From the NCBI GenBank assembly GCA_000690595.2, contig JHUT02000001.1, forward strand, positions 434,001 through 498,000: 64,000 nucleotides of DNA. The letters are read 5' to 3'. A program made the translations under genes and the position numbers. Shown piece by piece: positions 1-7,732 of the stretch; positions within the stretch are counted from its first letter, which is position 1; each line of letters starts with the position of its first letter. Below the pieces are notes generated by a model. It was not told the origin of the DNA, made no database searches, and saw only the letters and a list, made by a program, of their open reading frames with translations. This DNA is from Natrinema mahii. Lineage in GTDB: Archaea > Halobacteriota > Halobacteria > Halobacteriales > Natrialbaceae.

Positions 1-687
1 CGTCCCGCGCTCGGCGTTGTACTGACGGAATCGCTCGAGGAGTTGTGCCTGCGTAGTCGCGTCGAGTGCGGTCGTCGGTTCGTCGGCGATCACCAGCTCC
101 GGGTCGGACGCGAGCGCGATCGCGACGCCGGCCCGCTGGCGTTGTCCGCCGGAGAGTTCGTGGGGATATGCGTCAACGCGGTCGGCCGGGCTGGCGATCC
201 CGACCTGATCCATGAGGTCGATCGCCCGGTCGCGGTACTTGCGCCACTCCGACCGGCTACCGAACGGCGGGAGATGGAGGTACTCGAGCAGGCGCTGGGA
301 GCCGGGTTCGTCGTGGACCTTGATCGATTCGGCGATCTGCTCGCCGACGTCGAAAACGGGGTTCAGCGTCTCAGTCGGGTCCTGAAACACCATCGAGACG
401 GTGTCACCCCGGAGCCGGCGGAGCTGTCGGTCGGTCGCATCGGTCACTGCCACGTCGTCGAGGCGGATCGATCCCCGGACGATCTCGCCCGGGTCCTGCA
501 GGCCGACGATCGAGCGTGCGGTCACGGATTTCCCGCTCCCGCTCTCGCCGACGAGACCGACGATCTCGCCTTCGTCGACGGTCATCGAGACGCCATCGAC
601 CGCGTGAACGGGGCCCTCGCGGGTCCGAAACCGCGTGTGGAGGTTTTCGATCGAAAGCAGCGTGGAATCCGTCGATTGCTCAGTCAT
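1..687 (-). CDS. dppD: Dipeptide/oligopeptide ABC transporter ATP-binding protein, 3' end cut by window edge
   Basis: The minus-strand frame opens with ATG at 687 and runs 229 codons to the window edge with no stop, so the C-terminus is missing. Visible motifs are Walker A GESGSGKS (about residues 47-54), signature LSGGQRQR (about 177-184) and Walker B LVIADEPT (about 194-201). This is the DppD/OppD type of ABC ATPase that powers peptide or nickel importers from the cytoplasmic face. It is the fourth gene of an operon, starting 7 bp after the permease stop at 695. Family assignment is firm; substrate is not determinable from the ATPase. A partner DppF ATPase probably lies beyond base 1. Confidence 0.93.
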   Translation of the reverse strand, partial: MTEQSTDSTLLSIENLHTRFRTREGPVHAVDGVSMTVDEGEIVGLVGESGSGKSVTARSIVGLQDPGEIVRGSIRLDDVAVTDATDRQLRRLRGDTVSMVFQDPTETLNPVFDVGEQIAESIKVHDEPGSQRLLEYLHLPPFGSRSEWRKYRDRAIDLMDQVGIASPADRVDAYPHELSGGQRQRAGVAIALASDPELVIADEPTTALDATTQAQLLERFRQYNAERGT

Positions 688-694
688 GGCAGTA

Positions 695-1603
695 TCATAT
701 CGATTTCTCGAGAGGTTCATCGTGGGTCGGATCGAGGACGTCACGGAGCCCGTCCCCGAGCAGGTTGAACCCGAGGACGGTGAGCATGATCGTCGCGCCC
801 GGGGCGTTCGCGAGCCACCACGCCTCCCGGAGGTGGTGGCGGCCGGCCGAAAGCATCGTTCCCCACTCGGGCGTCGGTGGCTGTGCGCCGAGGCCGATAA
901 ACGAAAGGCCGGCCGTGCCCAGTATCACCGTTCCGAGGTTCATCGTCGCGAGGACGACGAGCGGACCGACGACGTTCGGAAGGAGATGCCGGACGGCGAT
1001 GCGACGCCGGGAGACGCCCATCAGCCGGGCCGCCTGGACGAACTCGCGTTCTTTCGTCGAGAGGACGCTGCTGCGAACGAGACGGGCGTAGGACGCCCAG
1101 CCGACGACCGCGAGCGCGAGCATGACGTTTCGGAGGCTGGGGCCGAGGATGCCGGCGACGACGAGTGCGAGTACCAGCCCCGGGAACGCGAGCTGGACGT
1201 CGACGAGTCGCATCAGGAGTTCGTCGAGCCAGCCGCCGACGTAGCCCGCGAGCAGGCCGATCGCAGTCCCGAGGACGAGCCTGATCGCGGTGACGGCGAC
1301 GGCGATGCCGAGCGAGAGCCGGGCACCGTACAGCAGTCGCGAGAAGACATCCCGCCCGAGCTGATCGGTTCCCATCGGATGGGCCGGCGTCGGCGGCTGC
1401 AACCGGTTCACGAGGTCCTGGCTCGTCGGATCGTAAGGTGCGATGACGGGGCCGAACACGGCCGCGATCGACAGGACGGCGACGATCACGAGTCCGACGC
1501 CGTTGAGCGGGTTCGCGAAAAACGCCGCGGTCGTCCGGGACGTCCGAACCGCACGGTACCGTCGTCGAAGAGCCGCCACGACGGTATCGAGACCGGCGAT
1601 CAC
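695..1603 (-). CDS. dppC: Dipeptide/oligopeptide ABC transporter permease (DppC type)
   Basis: 302-aa inner permease of a peptide-type ABC importer. After an N-terminal helix it shows the family hallmark GTDQLGRDVFSRLLYGAR (about residues 98-115), followed by several hydrophobic segments and the coupling EAA loop around EFVQAARLMGVS that contacts the ATPase. Length matches DppC/OppC (about 300 aa). The start ATG overlaps the dppB stop by 4 bp (1600-1603), indicating coupled translation. Its partner permease is upstream and the ATPase is 7 bp downstream. The substrate could be dipeptides, oligopeptides, nickel or glutathione; sequence alone does not separate these. Confidence 0.93.
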   Translation of the reverse strand: MIAGLDTVVAALRRRYRAVRTSRTTAAFFANPLNGVGLVIVAVLSIAAVFGPVIAPYDPTSQDLVNRLQPPTPAHPMGTDQLGRDVFSRLLYGARLSLGIAVAVTAIRLVLGTAIGLLAGYVGGWLDELLMRLVDVQLAFPGLVLALVVAGILGPSLRNVMLALAVVGWASYARLVRSSVLSTKEREFVQAARLMGVSRRRIAVRHLLPNVVGPLVVLATMNLGTVILGTAGLSFIGLGAQPPTPEWGTMLSAGRHHLREAWWLANAPGATIMLTVLGFNLLGDGLRDVLDPTHDEPLEKSI

Positions 1604-2550
1604 GCCGTCTCACCCCCGAGTCGGACGCGGGGATCGAGATACCGGTACGTGAGATCGACGACTAGATTCGTCGCGACGAAGACGACCGCGGTAACGAGGG
1701 TAACGCCCTGTACGACCGGGTAGTTGCGTTCGAACACCGCATCGACGAGCAACGTACCAAGCCCCGGCCGCTGGAAGATAATCTCGACGACGACTGCGCC
1801 GTTTAGCAGTGCCCCCAACTGGAGTCCGAGAACCGTCACGACCGGGACGAGCGCGTTTCGGAGCGCGTGTTTGTAGACGACGATCCGCTCGCGCAGTCCC
1901 TTCGATCGGGCGGTGTCGACGTACGCTTCGTCGAGGACTTCGAGCATGGAACTCCGGACGAGTCGCGTGACGACGGCCGCCATGCCGGTTCCGAGCGTGA
2001 TCGCCGGCAACACGAGGTGGCCGACGCTGCCGGCACCGGCGACCGGGAAGACGCCGAGGGTCAGCGGGAACACCAGAATCAGCAGGTACGCGAGCCAGAA
2101 GTTCGGCATCGAAACGCCGAGCAACGCGCCCAGCTGGCTCGCATAATCGATCGGCGAGCCCCGGGAAACGGCGCTGACGACGCCGGCGGGGATCGAAATC
2201 GCGAGCGTGACGAGCATCGCGGCGAGGGCCAACTCGAGTGTCACCGGCAGCGCCTCCGCGATCAGCGTCGAAACCGGCGTATCGCTGTAATACGACGTAC
2301 CGAAATCGCCGCGGCAGACGTCGAGCAGCCAGTCGAGGTACTGGACCGGAATCGGATCGTTCAGTCCGTTTTCCGCCCGGAACGCCTCGATTTCGGCCGC
2401 GGAGGGCTGACGACCGAGCTGCTGTGAGAGGATGATCTCGGCCGGATCGCCCGGAGTGAGAAAGAGCAGCCCGTAGGAGACGACCGAGACACCGACCGTA
2501 ACGGCGAGCGACGTCGCGAACCGGGACGCGAGGTAATCGTACCTACTCAT
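1600..2550 (-). CDS. dppB: Dipeptide/oligopeptide ABC transporter permease (DppB type)
   Basis: 316-aa membrane permease. It begins with the family-typical first helix (MSRYDYLASRFATSLAVTVG), then the FLTPGDPAE motif near residues 30-38 and the external loop GLNDPIPVQYLDWL, with about five further membrane segments. An EAA-type coupling loop (YVDTARSKGLRE) is near residue 215. The start overlaps the binding-protein gene's 3' end by 8 bp (2543-2550). Together with the adjacent genes it makes a complete periplasm-side receptor, two permeases and ATPase set, apart from the cut distal end. Confidence 0.93.
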   Translation of the reverse strand: MSRYDYLASRFATSLAVTVGVSVVSYGLLFLTPGDPAEIILSQQLGRQPSAAEIEAFRAENGLNDPIPVQYLDWLLDVCRGDFGTSYYSDTPVSTLIAEALPVTLELALAAMLVTLAISIPAGVVSAVSRGSPIDYASQLGALLGVSMPNFWLAYLLILVFPLTLGVFPVAGAGSVGHLVLPAITLGTGMAAVVTRLVRSSMLEVLDEAYVDTARSKGLRERIVVYKHALRNALVPVVTVLGLQLGALLNGAVVVEIIFQRPGLGTLLVDAVFERNYPVVQGVTLVTAVVFVATNLVVDLTYRYLDPRVRLGGETA

Positions 2551-4093
2551 TTGTGTCGGCGGTTCGCGTCAGGTTGCTCCACTCGGCGAACGCATCGATC
2601 GGGTGGAGCTCGAGGCCCTCGATTGCGGCATCGGCGGCGACGACGTATGCCTGGTAGAACAGCGGGACGACGACGGCCGCGTCCATGATCGTCCGCTGTG
2701 CCTCGAGGTAGGCGTCGCGCTTCGTGGCCGGATCGCGCGCCTGGTAGCCGGTCTCGATGTGGTCGTCGACCTCGCCGCCGAGGTTGTACAATCCGGTCCC
2801 CTCGGCCTCGTAGAGATCCTTGTTTTCGATACCCATCGTATGGAAGTTCTCCCACATGAGATAGTCCGCGCCGGGGCTGTTCGATCCCGTACTCCCGACC
2901 TGGAGGTGGAATTCGCCCCGTTCCGTCCGGTCGTTTATCGACGCGCGCTCAAGGACCGCGAGGTCGATATCGACGCCGATCTCGTCGAACGCCGACTGGA
3001 GGACCTGTCCGATCAGCTTGCCGTCGTCCATGTCGGCGTCCACGAGACAGGTCAGCTCCGTCCCGTCGTAGGCCGACCGGTCGACGAGATCGCGCGCGGC
3101 GTCTCGATCGCGCTCGTAGGTCGGCAGTTCGTCCTCGTCGACCCAGTCGACGACCGTCGAAATCGGGCCGCGGGCGGGCTCGCCGACTCCCTCGAGTACC
3201 GTCTCGACGAGTTCCGTCTGGGAGACCGCGTGGTTGAGCGCGCGCCGCAGGGAAACGTCGTCGGTCGGCTCGCGATGAACGTTGAGCCATACCGAGGTCG
3301 CCCCCGTCGACTGCTGGGACGCGATGCGCACGTCGTCGCGATCGCGAAGCGACGAGAGCCGGCTTTTCGCGGGCGTATAGATCAGATCGACCTCGCCGCT
3401 CTCGAGGAGGTCGGTCCGGGTGGTCTCGTCTTCGGCCGCCCGGAACGTGAGTTCCGTGGGGTTCGGTTCCCCGCCCCAGTAGTCAGCGAATCGTTCGACC
3501 CGGACGTACTGCCCGCGCCGGATTTCCTCGAGGGTAAACGGTCCAGTTCCGATAATCTCGCCCGCCTGCCGATCGGCTGCGGGCGGCTGGATGTCGATCA
3601 TGTTGTGGGCGATCGTGCCGGGAAATCCGGGAAACGGGTCCGTCGTCTCGAACGCGACGGTGTACTCGTCGCGTTTCGTGACGCTGCCCGGCTCGAGGTG
3701 GAGCCAGCCGTAGACGAAGTCACCGCGCTCGGTGAGGATGTTCTCCTCGAAGGTGTGGACGACGTCGTCGGCAGTCAGTTCCTCGCCGTTGTGGAAGGGG
3801 ACGCCCTCGCGGAGTTCGAACACCCAGGTGGTGTCGTCGGTCGCGGTCCAATCGGTCGCGAGCCACGGTTTCGGTTGCATATCGTCGGTGCCCCAGACCA
3901 GCGGCTCGATGACGCGTGTCCAGTACGGAGCCATGCCGCCCCAGTTGTCGTAGCGGCTGGTATCGGTCGGATCAGACGCCAATCCGACGGTGAATGCGGT
4001 CTCGTCGTCCGTGTTGCCGGTGGCACATCCGGCGAGACACGCGAATCCGCTACCGGCGATGCCGGCGAGCAACCGTCGACGTGAGCCGGCCAT
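2543..4093 (-). CDS. Peptide-type ABC transporter substrate-binding lipoprotein (Tat-exported)
   Basis: 516-aa family 5 extracellular solute-binding protein. The N-terminus has a twin-arginine-like SRRRLLAGIAG and a lipobox LAGC with Cys at about residue 23, so it is probably exported folded through Tat and lipid-anchored on the outer membrane face, as is usual in haloarchaea. The body has the family landmarks WVFELREGVPFHNGEELTAD and the ALNHAVSQTELVE segment. It is first in the operon with the two permeases and the ATPase. Ligand specificity (peptides, nickel, other) is not evident. The ATG at 4093 is the first good start and directly precedes the Tat signal. Confidence 0.9.
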   Translation of the reverse strand: MAGSRRRLLAGIAGSGFACLAGCATGNTDDETAFTVGLASDPTDTSRYDNWGGMAPYWTRVIEPLVWGTDDMQPKPWLATDWTATDDTTWVFELREGVPFHNGEELTADDVVHTFEENILTERGDFVYGWLHLEPGSVTKRDEYTVAFETTDPFPGFPGTIAHNMIDIQPPAADRQAGEIIGTGPFTLEEIRRGQYVRVERFADYWGGEPNPTELTFRAAEDETTRTDLLESGEVDLIYTPAKSRLSSLRDRDDVRIASQQSTGATSVWLNVHREPTDDVSLRRALNHAVSQTELVETVLEGVGEPARGPISTVVDWVDEDELPTYERDRDAARDLVDRSAYDGTELTCLVDADMDDGKLIGQVLQSAFDEIGVDIDLAVLERASINDRTERGEFHLQVGSTGSNSPGADYLMWENFHTMGIENKDLYEAEGTGLYNLGGEVDDHIETGYQARDPATKRDAYLEAQRTIMDAAVVVPLFYQAYVVAADAAIEGLELHPIDAFAEWSNLTRTADTNE

Positions 4094-4652
4094 CAGTACT
4101 CACCCGTCGTGTCCCGGCTTCGTGGGGCATTGTGAGAGCAACGCCGTCGAAACCGAATCCCGCTACGGGATGGCCGGGCCGACACTGGTACCGGCAGCTC
4201 ACGGCCATCGCAGCTATCACACCGTATCGATGGTTCGTTTCTACCCATTCTGAAACCTGACTTTCACTACTGAAAGTGCATTTGTAAATATTCTGCTTCG
4301 ACTCCACGGCGACCGTCGGCCGGCCCGAGAACGCGAGCGTATCGCTGTCCCGCAACTGTCGGTGTCGTCCGTGGGACACGCCGATCGCCGGATCGTCCTG
4401 CCGCAACTCCTGTGCGCTGTGAGACGTCCGTCCCGTTCGGTCGGCAGCGGCGTCCGTTTTTTCCGCCCCCGTGAGATCGAAACAGGGATTTAGGGGCCGT
4501 GGAACAGTACCACACGAATAGATGACTCCGAGCGTCTCCCTCGCGACCTGCGCCGCCCGCGACGGCAGTTACCGTCGGCGAGCGACCGGTGATCGATCCG
4601 GCCGGCGACGGTCCGGGGCGGCCGACGTGGGCTCCGCACGGGTGATCGCGCC
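4094..4652. other. 559-bp intergenic region between divergent units
   Basis: No convincing gene is seen. It separates the minus-strand peptide transporter from the plus-strand recombinase-like gene. An AT-rich patch at 4281-4292 (AATATTTAC read on the minus strand) is a possible TATA box for the transporter operon and would give a leader of about 160 nt. A perfect inverted repeat lies next to it (4260-4277). Confidence 0.5.
4260..4277. promoter_or_regulatory. Perfect inverted repeat, candidate operator of the peptide transporter operon
   Basis: ACTTTCA-ctac-TGAAAGT, two 7-bp perfect arms around a 4-bp spacer. It sits just downstream of the AT-rich minus-strand TATA candidate at 4281-4292, i.e. 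near the expected transcription start, a usual place for a repressor site. No binding protein can be named. Confidence 0.35.
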
Positions 4653-5777
4653 GTGACCGGCGTCGCGATCACCGACGCGGTCGACACCTATCTCCAGCGC
4701 AAGGCAGTGGGCGATCCCGACGGCTCCGGCGCGGGTGCCTACGCGTCCAACGCCGAATCGATCCTACGGCGATGGGCCGAGTGGCTCGAGGCCGACCACG
4801 GGATCCGATCGATCGCCGCCCTCGAGGTCGATCACATGCGCGCCTACGCCGCGGAGCTTCGTCGCCGGACGGAGCGGGGCCAGTACACCGCCTCGACCGC
4901 CGGCACCTACTACGCCGTGGTCCGGGCCTTCCTCTCGTGGTGCGTTCGCGGCGGCATCCTCGAGACCAACCCCGCCGCGACCGACCGCGCCGAGTCGGCG
5001 CTGCCGACCGCCGACGCCCGGCCCGCCAGCGACTCGTGGACGGCCGACCAGCGACGCGAACTCGAGCGCCACGTCCGCGAGCGGGCCCTCGAGTCGGGCA
5101 CCCAGGCGACGAGCGAGCGCCGCACCCGCCTGCGCGAGTACGCGATGGTGGCCGTCCTCGCCCACTCGACGGTCCGGGGCGCGGAGCTGTTCCGAGTGCC
5201 CGACGACGACCGCCGCACCGGCGCGACGTGGGACGACGTCGACTTCTACACGGGGACGATCCGCGTGCTGGGCAAGTCCCAGCGCCTCGAGGACGTCCCC
5301 CTGCCCGCCCGCGCACGGACGCCGTTGCGCCGCTATCGAACCGTGTTGGATCCCCCGGCGAACGACTGGCCGCTGTTCCCGACCGGCCACGCGCCGTCGA
5401 TCGCCCGCCGCGTGCGGACGGTCCTCGCCGAGCGCGGCCACGACGACGGCGAGATCGAGTCGCTGCTCGAGTCCGCGACGGCCCGGGAACTCGCCCGCGA
5501 GCGGGCGATCGCGCCCCCGGCGATCACCACCGAGGGGGCCCGATCGGTCCTGCGCCGGCTCTGCGAGGCGGCCGGCCTCGAGGTCGACGGCGACTACCTG
5601 ACGCCACGCGGGGTCCGCGGGGACCGAATCGACGACGACTACCGACAGGAGGCGACGGCCTCGAAGCCGACGCTGCGGGCCTCGGTGTTAGAGCAGTCGA
5701 TCGCCGTCCCGCCGGAGGAACCGCTTGTCGTCGACGCCGAACTCCTCGAGGGCGAGGAATCGACCGACACCGACTAA
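4653..5777 (+). CDS. Tyrosine-recombinase-like protein with degenerate active site
   Basis: 374-aa protein from a GTG at 4653. Residues 1-110 look like an N-terminal SAM-like core-binding domain (ESILRRWAEWLE, TASTAGTYYAVVRAFLSWCV, NPA linker) and residues 125-350 like the XerC/D catalytic fold. An Arg is kept in TVRGAELFR (R175) and a Lys in VLGKSQ (K208). The usual HxLRH box instead reads TPRGVRG (317-323), so the first His is Arg and the second is Gly, and no Tyr occurs at the expected nucleophile position after it. It may bind DNA without cutting. No att sites or prophage genes flank it. Start is uncertain by a few codons. Confidence 0.75.
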   Translation: MTGVAITDAVDTYLQRKAVGDPDGSGAGAYASNAESILRRWAEWLEADHGIRSIAALEVDHMRAYAAELRRRTERGQYTASTAGTYYAVVRAFLSWCVRGGILETNPAATDRAESALPTADARPASDSWTADQRRELERHVRERALESGTQATSERRTRLREYAMVAVLAHSTVRGAELFRVPDDDRRTGATWDDVDFYTGTIRVLGKSQRLEDVPLPARARTPLRRYRTVLDPPANDWPLFPTGHAPSIARRVRTVLAERGHDDGEIESLLESATARELARERAIAPPAITTEGARSVLRRLCEAAGLEVDGDYLTPRGVRGDRIDDDYRQEATASKPTLRASVLEQSIAVPPEEPLVVDAELLEGEESTDTD

Positions 5778-5872
5778 CGGAACCGAACAGCAGGTCGGCA
5801 GTTCTCAGCGAGTCTCGAGTCTACGCGAGCGGGTCGTGTAACACGGTCGGATGGAGAACGAGAGGGCGGGAC

Positions 5873-7732
5873 TCAGACGACGAGCAGCCAGAGGACCACC
5901 GTCAGGACGAGCGTCAGCAGGAGGACGGTCGTCCCGATGCTCGTCCGGAGGTGGATCGTCGACGGTCGGCCGCCGTCGGTCGGTCGCCGCTCGTCGACCT
6001 CGACCAGCGGGAGTCGCCGCGCGGCCGCGTCGACCGCGAGGACGGGGTTGTTCCCGGCCCAGTAACAGCGCTTGACCGCGCCGACGACGGCCCGGTCGAC
6101 GGCCGCGTATGTCTCGGTCACCGCGATCATCGTCCACCGACTGACGTAGTAGGTCGCGGGGTAGACGACCATCGCCGGATCCCCGAGATCGAGCTTCGAG
6201 AGCGGTTTGCGGACGACGACGAAGGTGACCGCGGCGACGCCCGTCAGGATCCCCGCCGTCTCGAGGTGGCTCGTGCTGTAGGGATGGAGTTCGCCTTCGC
6301 CGCTGGGATACGCGAACGAGAAGTGTCCCCCGTGAGCGTGGAGCGTCGGCGCGAGATCGGCCAACCCCTCCCACCAGACGCCGAAGAGGAGACAGGCACC
6401 GCCCAACCCGAGCATCGCGACGGTCTGGCCGGGCTTGGCGTCGGCGACCTCGAAATCGCTCTCGCCGTGGAAGAAGACGTAGTAGCCGAGTTTGATGAAC
6501 GACAGGAGGGTCCCGATCGCGCCGAGCCAGAGCAGCCAGTACAGGGCCTGGAATTCCGGTTCACCGTAGTAGTGGGGGTCCGGATTGGCTGCGTCAAAGA
6601 GCATCCCCTTACTGACGTAGCCGTTGAACCCGGGAATCGCGGTGATCGAGAGGGCACCGAGTCCGAACGCGATGGCGGTCAGGGGCATCTCGCGCCAGAG
6701 GCCACCGAGTTCGTACAGGTCCTCCTCGCCGGTGCGGTAGATGACGACACCGACGGCCATGAACAGCAGGCTCTTGAATAGGATGTTGTTGAACAGGTGA
6801 GAGAGCGCGCCGGCGACGGCGATTTCGCTGGTCACCGTCCACGCACCCATCCCGATCCCAGCGACGATGTAGCCGAGTTGGGCCTGAATGTGGTAGGACA
6901 GCAGCGCACGCATATCGTGTTGCAGTAGGGCGAATGTCGCGCCGTAGACGGCCATCAGCCCGCCCATGTACGCGATGTAGATCCCCAGCTCACTCTGGGC
7001 GTCGACCGGAAACGCCCGGTAGAGGACGAACGCGCTCGTCTTGGTCGTGTAGACCGAGAGGAACACCGAGGCGGCGATGTGGGGCCGCGGGTAGGTGTCG
7101 GGCAGCCACGTGTGAACGCCGATGAAGGCGACGTTGACGCCCATTCCGAGTACCGCGAGCAGGGCCGGGATTCCGTCGGCGATCCCCGTGGCGTCGTAGA
7201 CGAAGGTCCCCGCCTGCACGTAGTGGGCGGCGACCGCCAGCATCACGAGGACGCCGCCGGTGCCGTGGAAGAGGGCGTACCGGAAGCCGGCCCGGACCGC
7301 GTCGCCGCCGTAGTGCCAGACCACGAGGGTGCTTGTCACGGCCATCAGCTCCCACATGAACAACAAGACGAGCCAGTCGCCGGCGAAGGCCGCGCCGACC
7401 GACGAGGCCACGTAGACGAGCGCGAACGCGACCAGCGTTGTACTGGCCTCGCTCGAGTAGGCGTAGACGACGCTACAGACCCCGAGGAAGCCCAGCCCGA
7501 GCCCGATCATCCGGGAGAAGTCGTCGACGTAGTAGGGGACGACCTCGAACCCGAGGAAGGTCCCGGCCAGGTGCTGGCCCTCAGGCGCGACCAGCGAGAT
7601 CGCGAGGACGGCCGCCAGGCTGAGCGCGCCGATGGCGAAGCCGGCGATCCGGGGCAGGACGAGGACGAGCAGCGCCGCCGCGAAGATCAACAGCGGCGGG
7701 TACGCAAGCGACAGGAGTTCGAGTTCCATCAT
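5873..7732 (-). CDS. Mrp/complex-I antiporter-like membrane subunit (MrpD/NuoL-M type, third copy)
   Basis: 619-aa polytopic protein of the proton-conducting ND2/4/5 family. Landmarks include the membrane Glu in WLVLLFMWELMAV (about residue 128), a membrane Lys/His region in the discontinuous-helix repeat (HTWLPDTYPRPHIAASVFLS), and the second repeat LLSYHIQAQLGYIVAG. The C-terminal extension after residue 500 ends with a final hydrophobic helix (VLLLTLVLTVVLWLLVV). It is the last gene of the antiporter operon and its ATG overlaps the upstream stop by 4 bp. It would move protons or sodium within the Mrp complex. Which of the three paralogues matches MrpA-N or MrpD is not certain. Confidence 0.88.
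   Translation of the reverse strand: MMELELLSLAYPPLLIFAAALLVLVLPRIAGFAIGALSLAAVLAISLVAPEGQHLAGTFLGFEVVPYYVDDFSRMIGLGLGFLGVCSVVYAYSSEASTTLVAFALVYVASSVGAAFAGDWLVLLFMWELMAVTSTLVVWHYGGDAVRAGFRYALFHGTGGVLVMLAVAAHYVQAGTFVYDATGIADGIPALLAVLGMGVNVAFIGVHTWLPDTYPRPHIAASVFLSVYTTKTSAFVLYRAFPVDAQSELGIYIAYMGGLMAVYGATFALLQHDMRALLSYHIQAQLGYIVAGIGMGAWTVTSEIAVAGALSHLFNNILFKSLLFMAVGVVIYRTGEEDLYELGGLWREMPLTAIAFGLGALSITAIPGFNGYVSKGMLFDAANPDPHYYGEPEFQALYWLLWLGAIGTLLSFIKLGYYVFFHGESDFEVADAKPGQTVAMLGLGGACLLFGVWWEGLADLAPTLHAHGGHFSFAYPSGEGELHPYSTSHLETAGILTGVAAVTFVVVRKPLSKLDLGDPAMVVYPATYYVSRWTMIAVTETYAAVDRAVVGAVKRCYWAGNNPVLAVDAAARRLPLVEVDERRPTDGGRPSTIHLRTSIGTTVLLLTLVLTVVLWLLVV

Noticed and set aside
2603-4084. 493-codon plus-strand open frame opposite the solute-binding protein
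   Set aside because: No recognisable motifs; the minus frame has Tat, lipobox and family 5 binding-protein features.
4653-5777. Integrated plasmid or prophage
   Set aside because: No attachment repeats, tRNA gene, phage structural or replication genes were seen near the recombinase-like gene.
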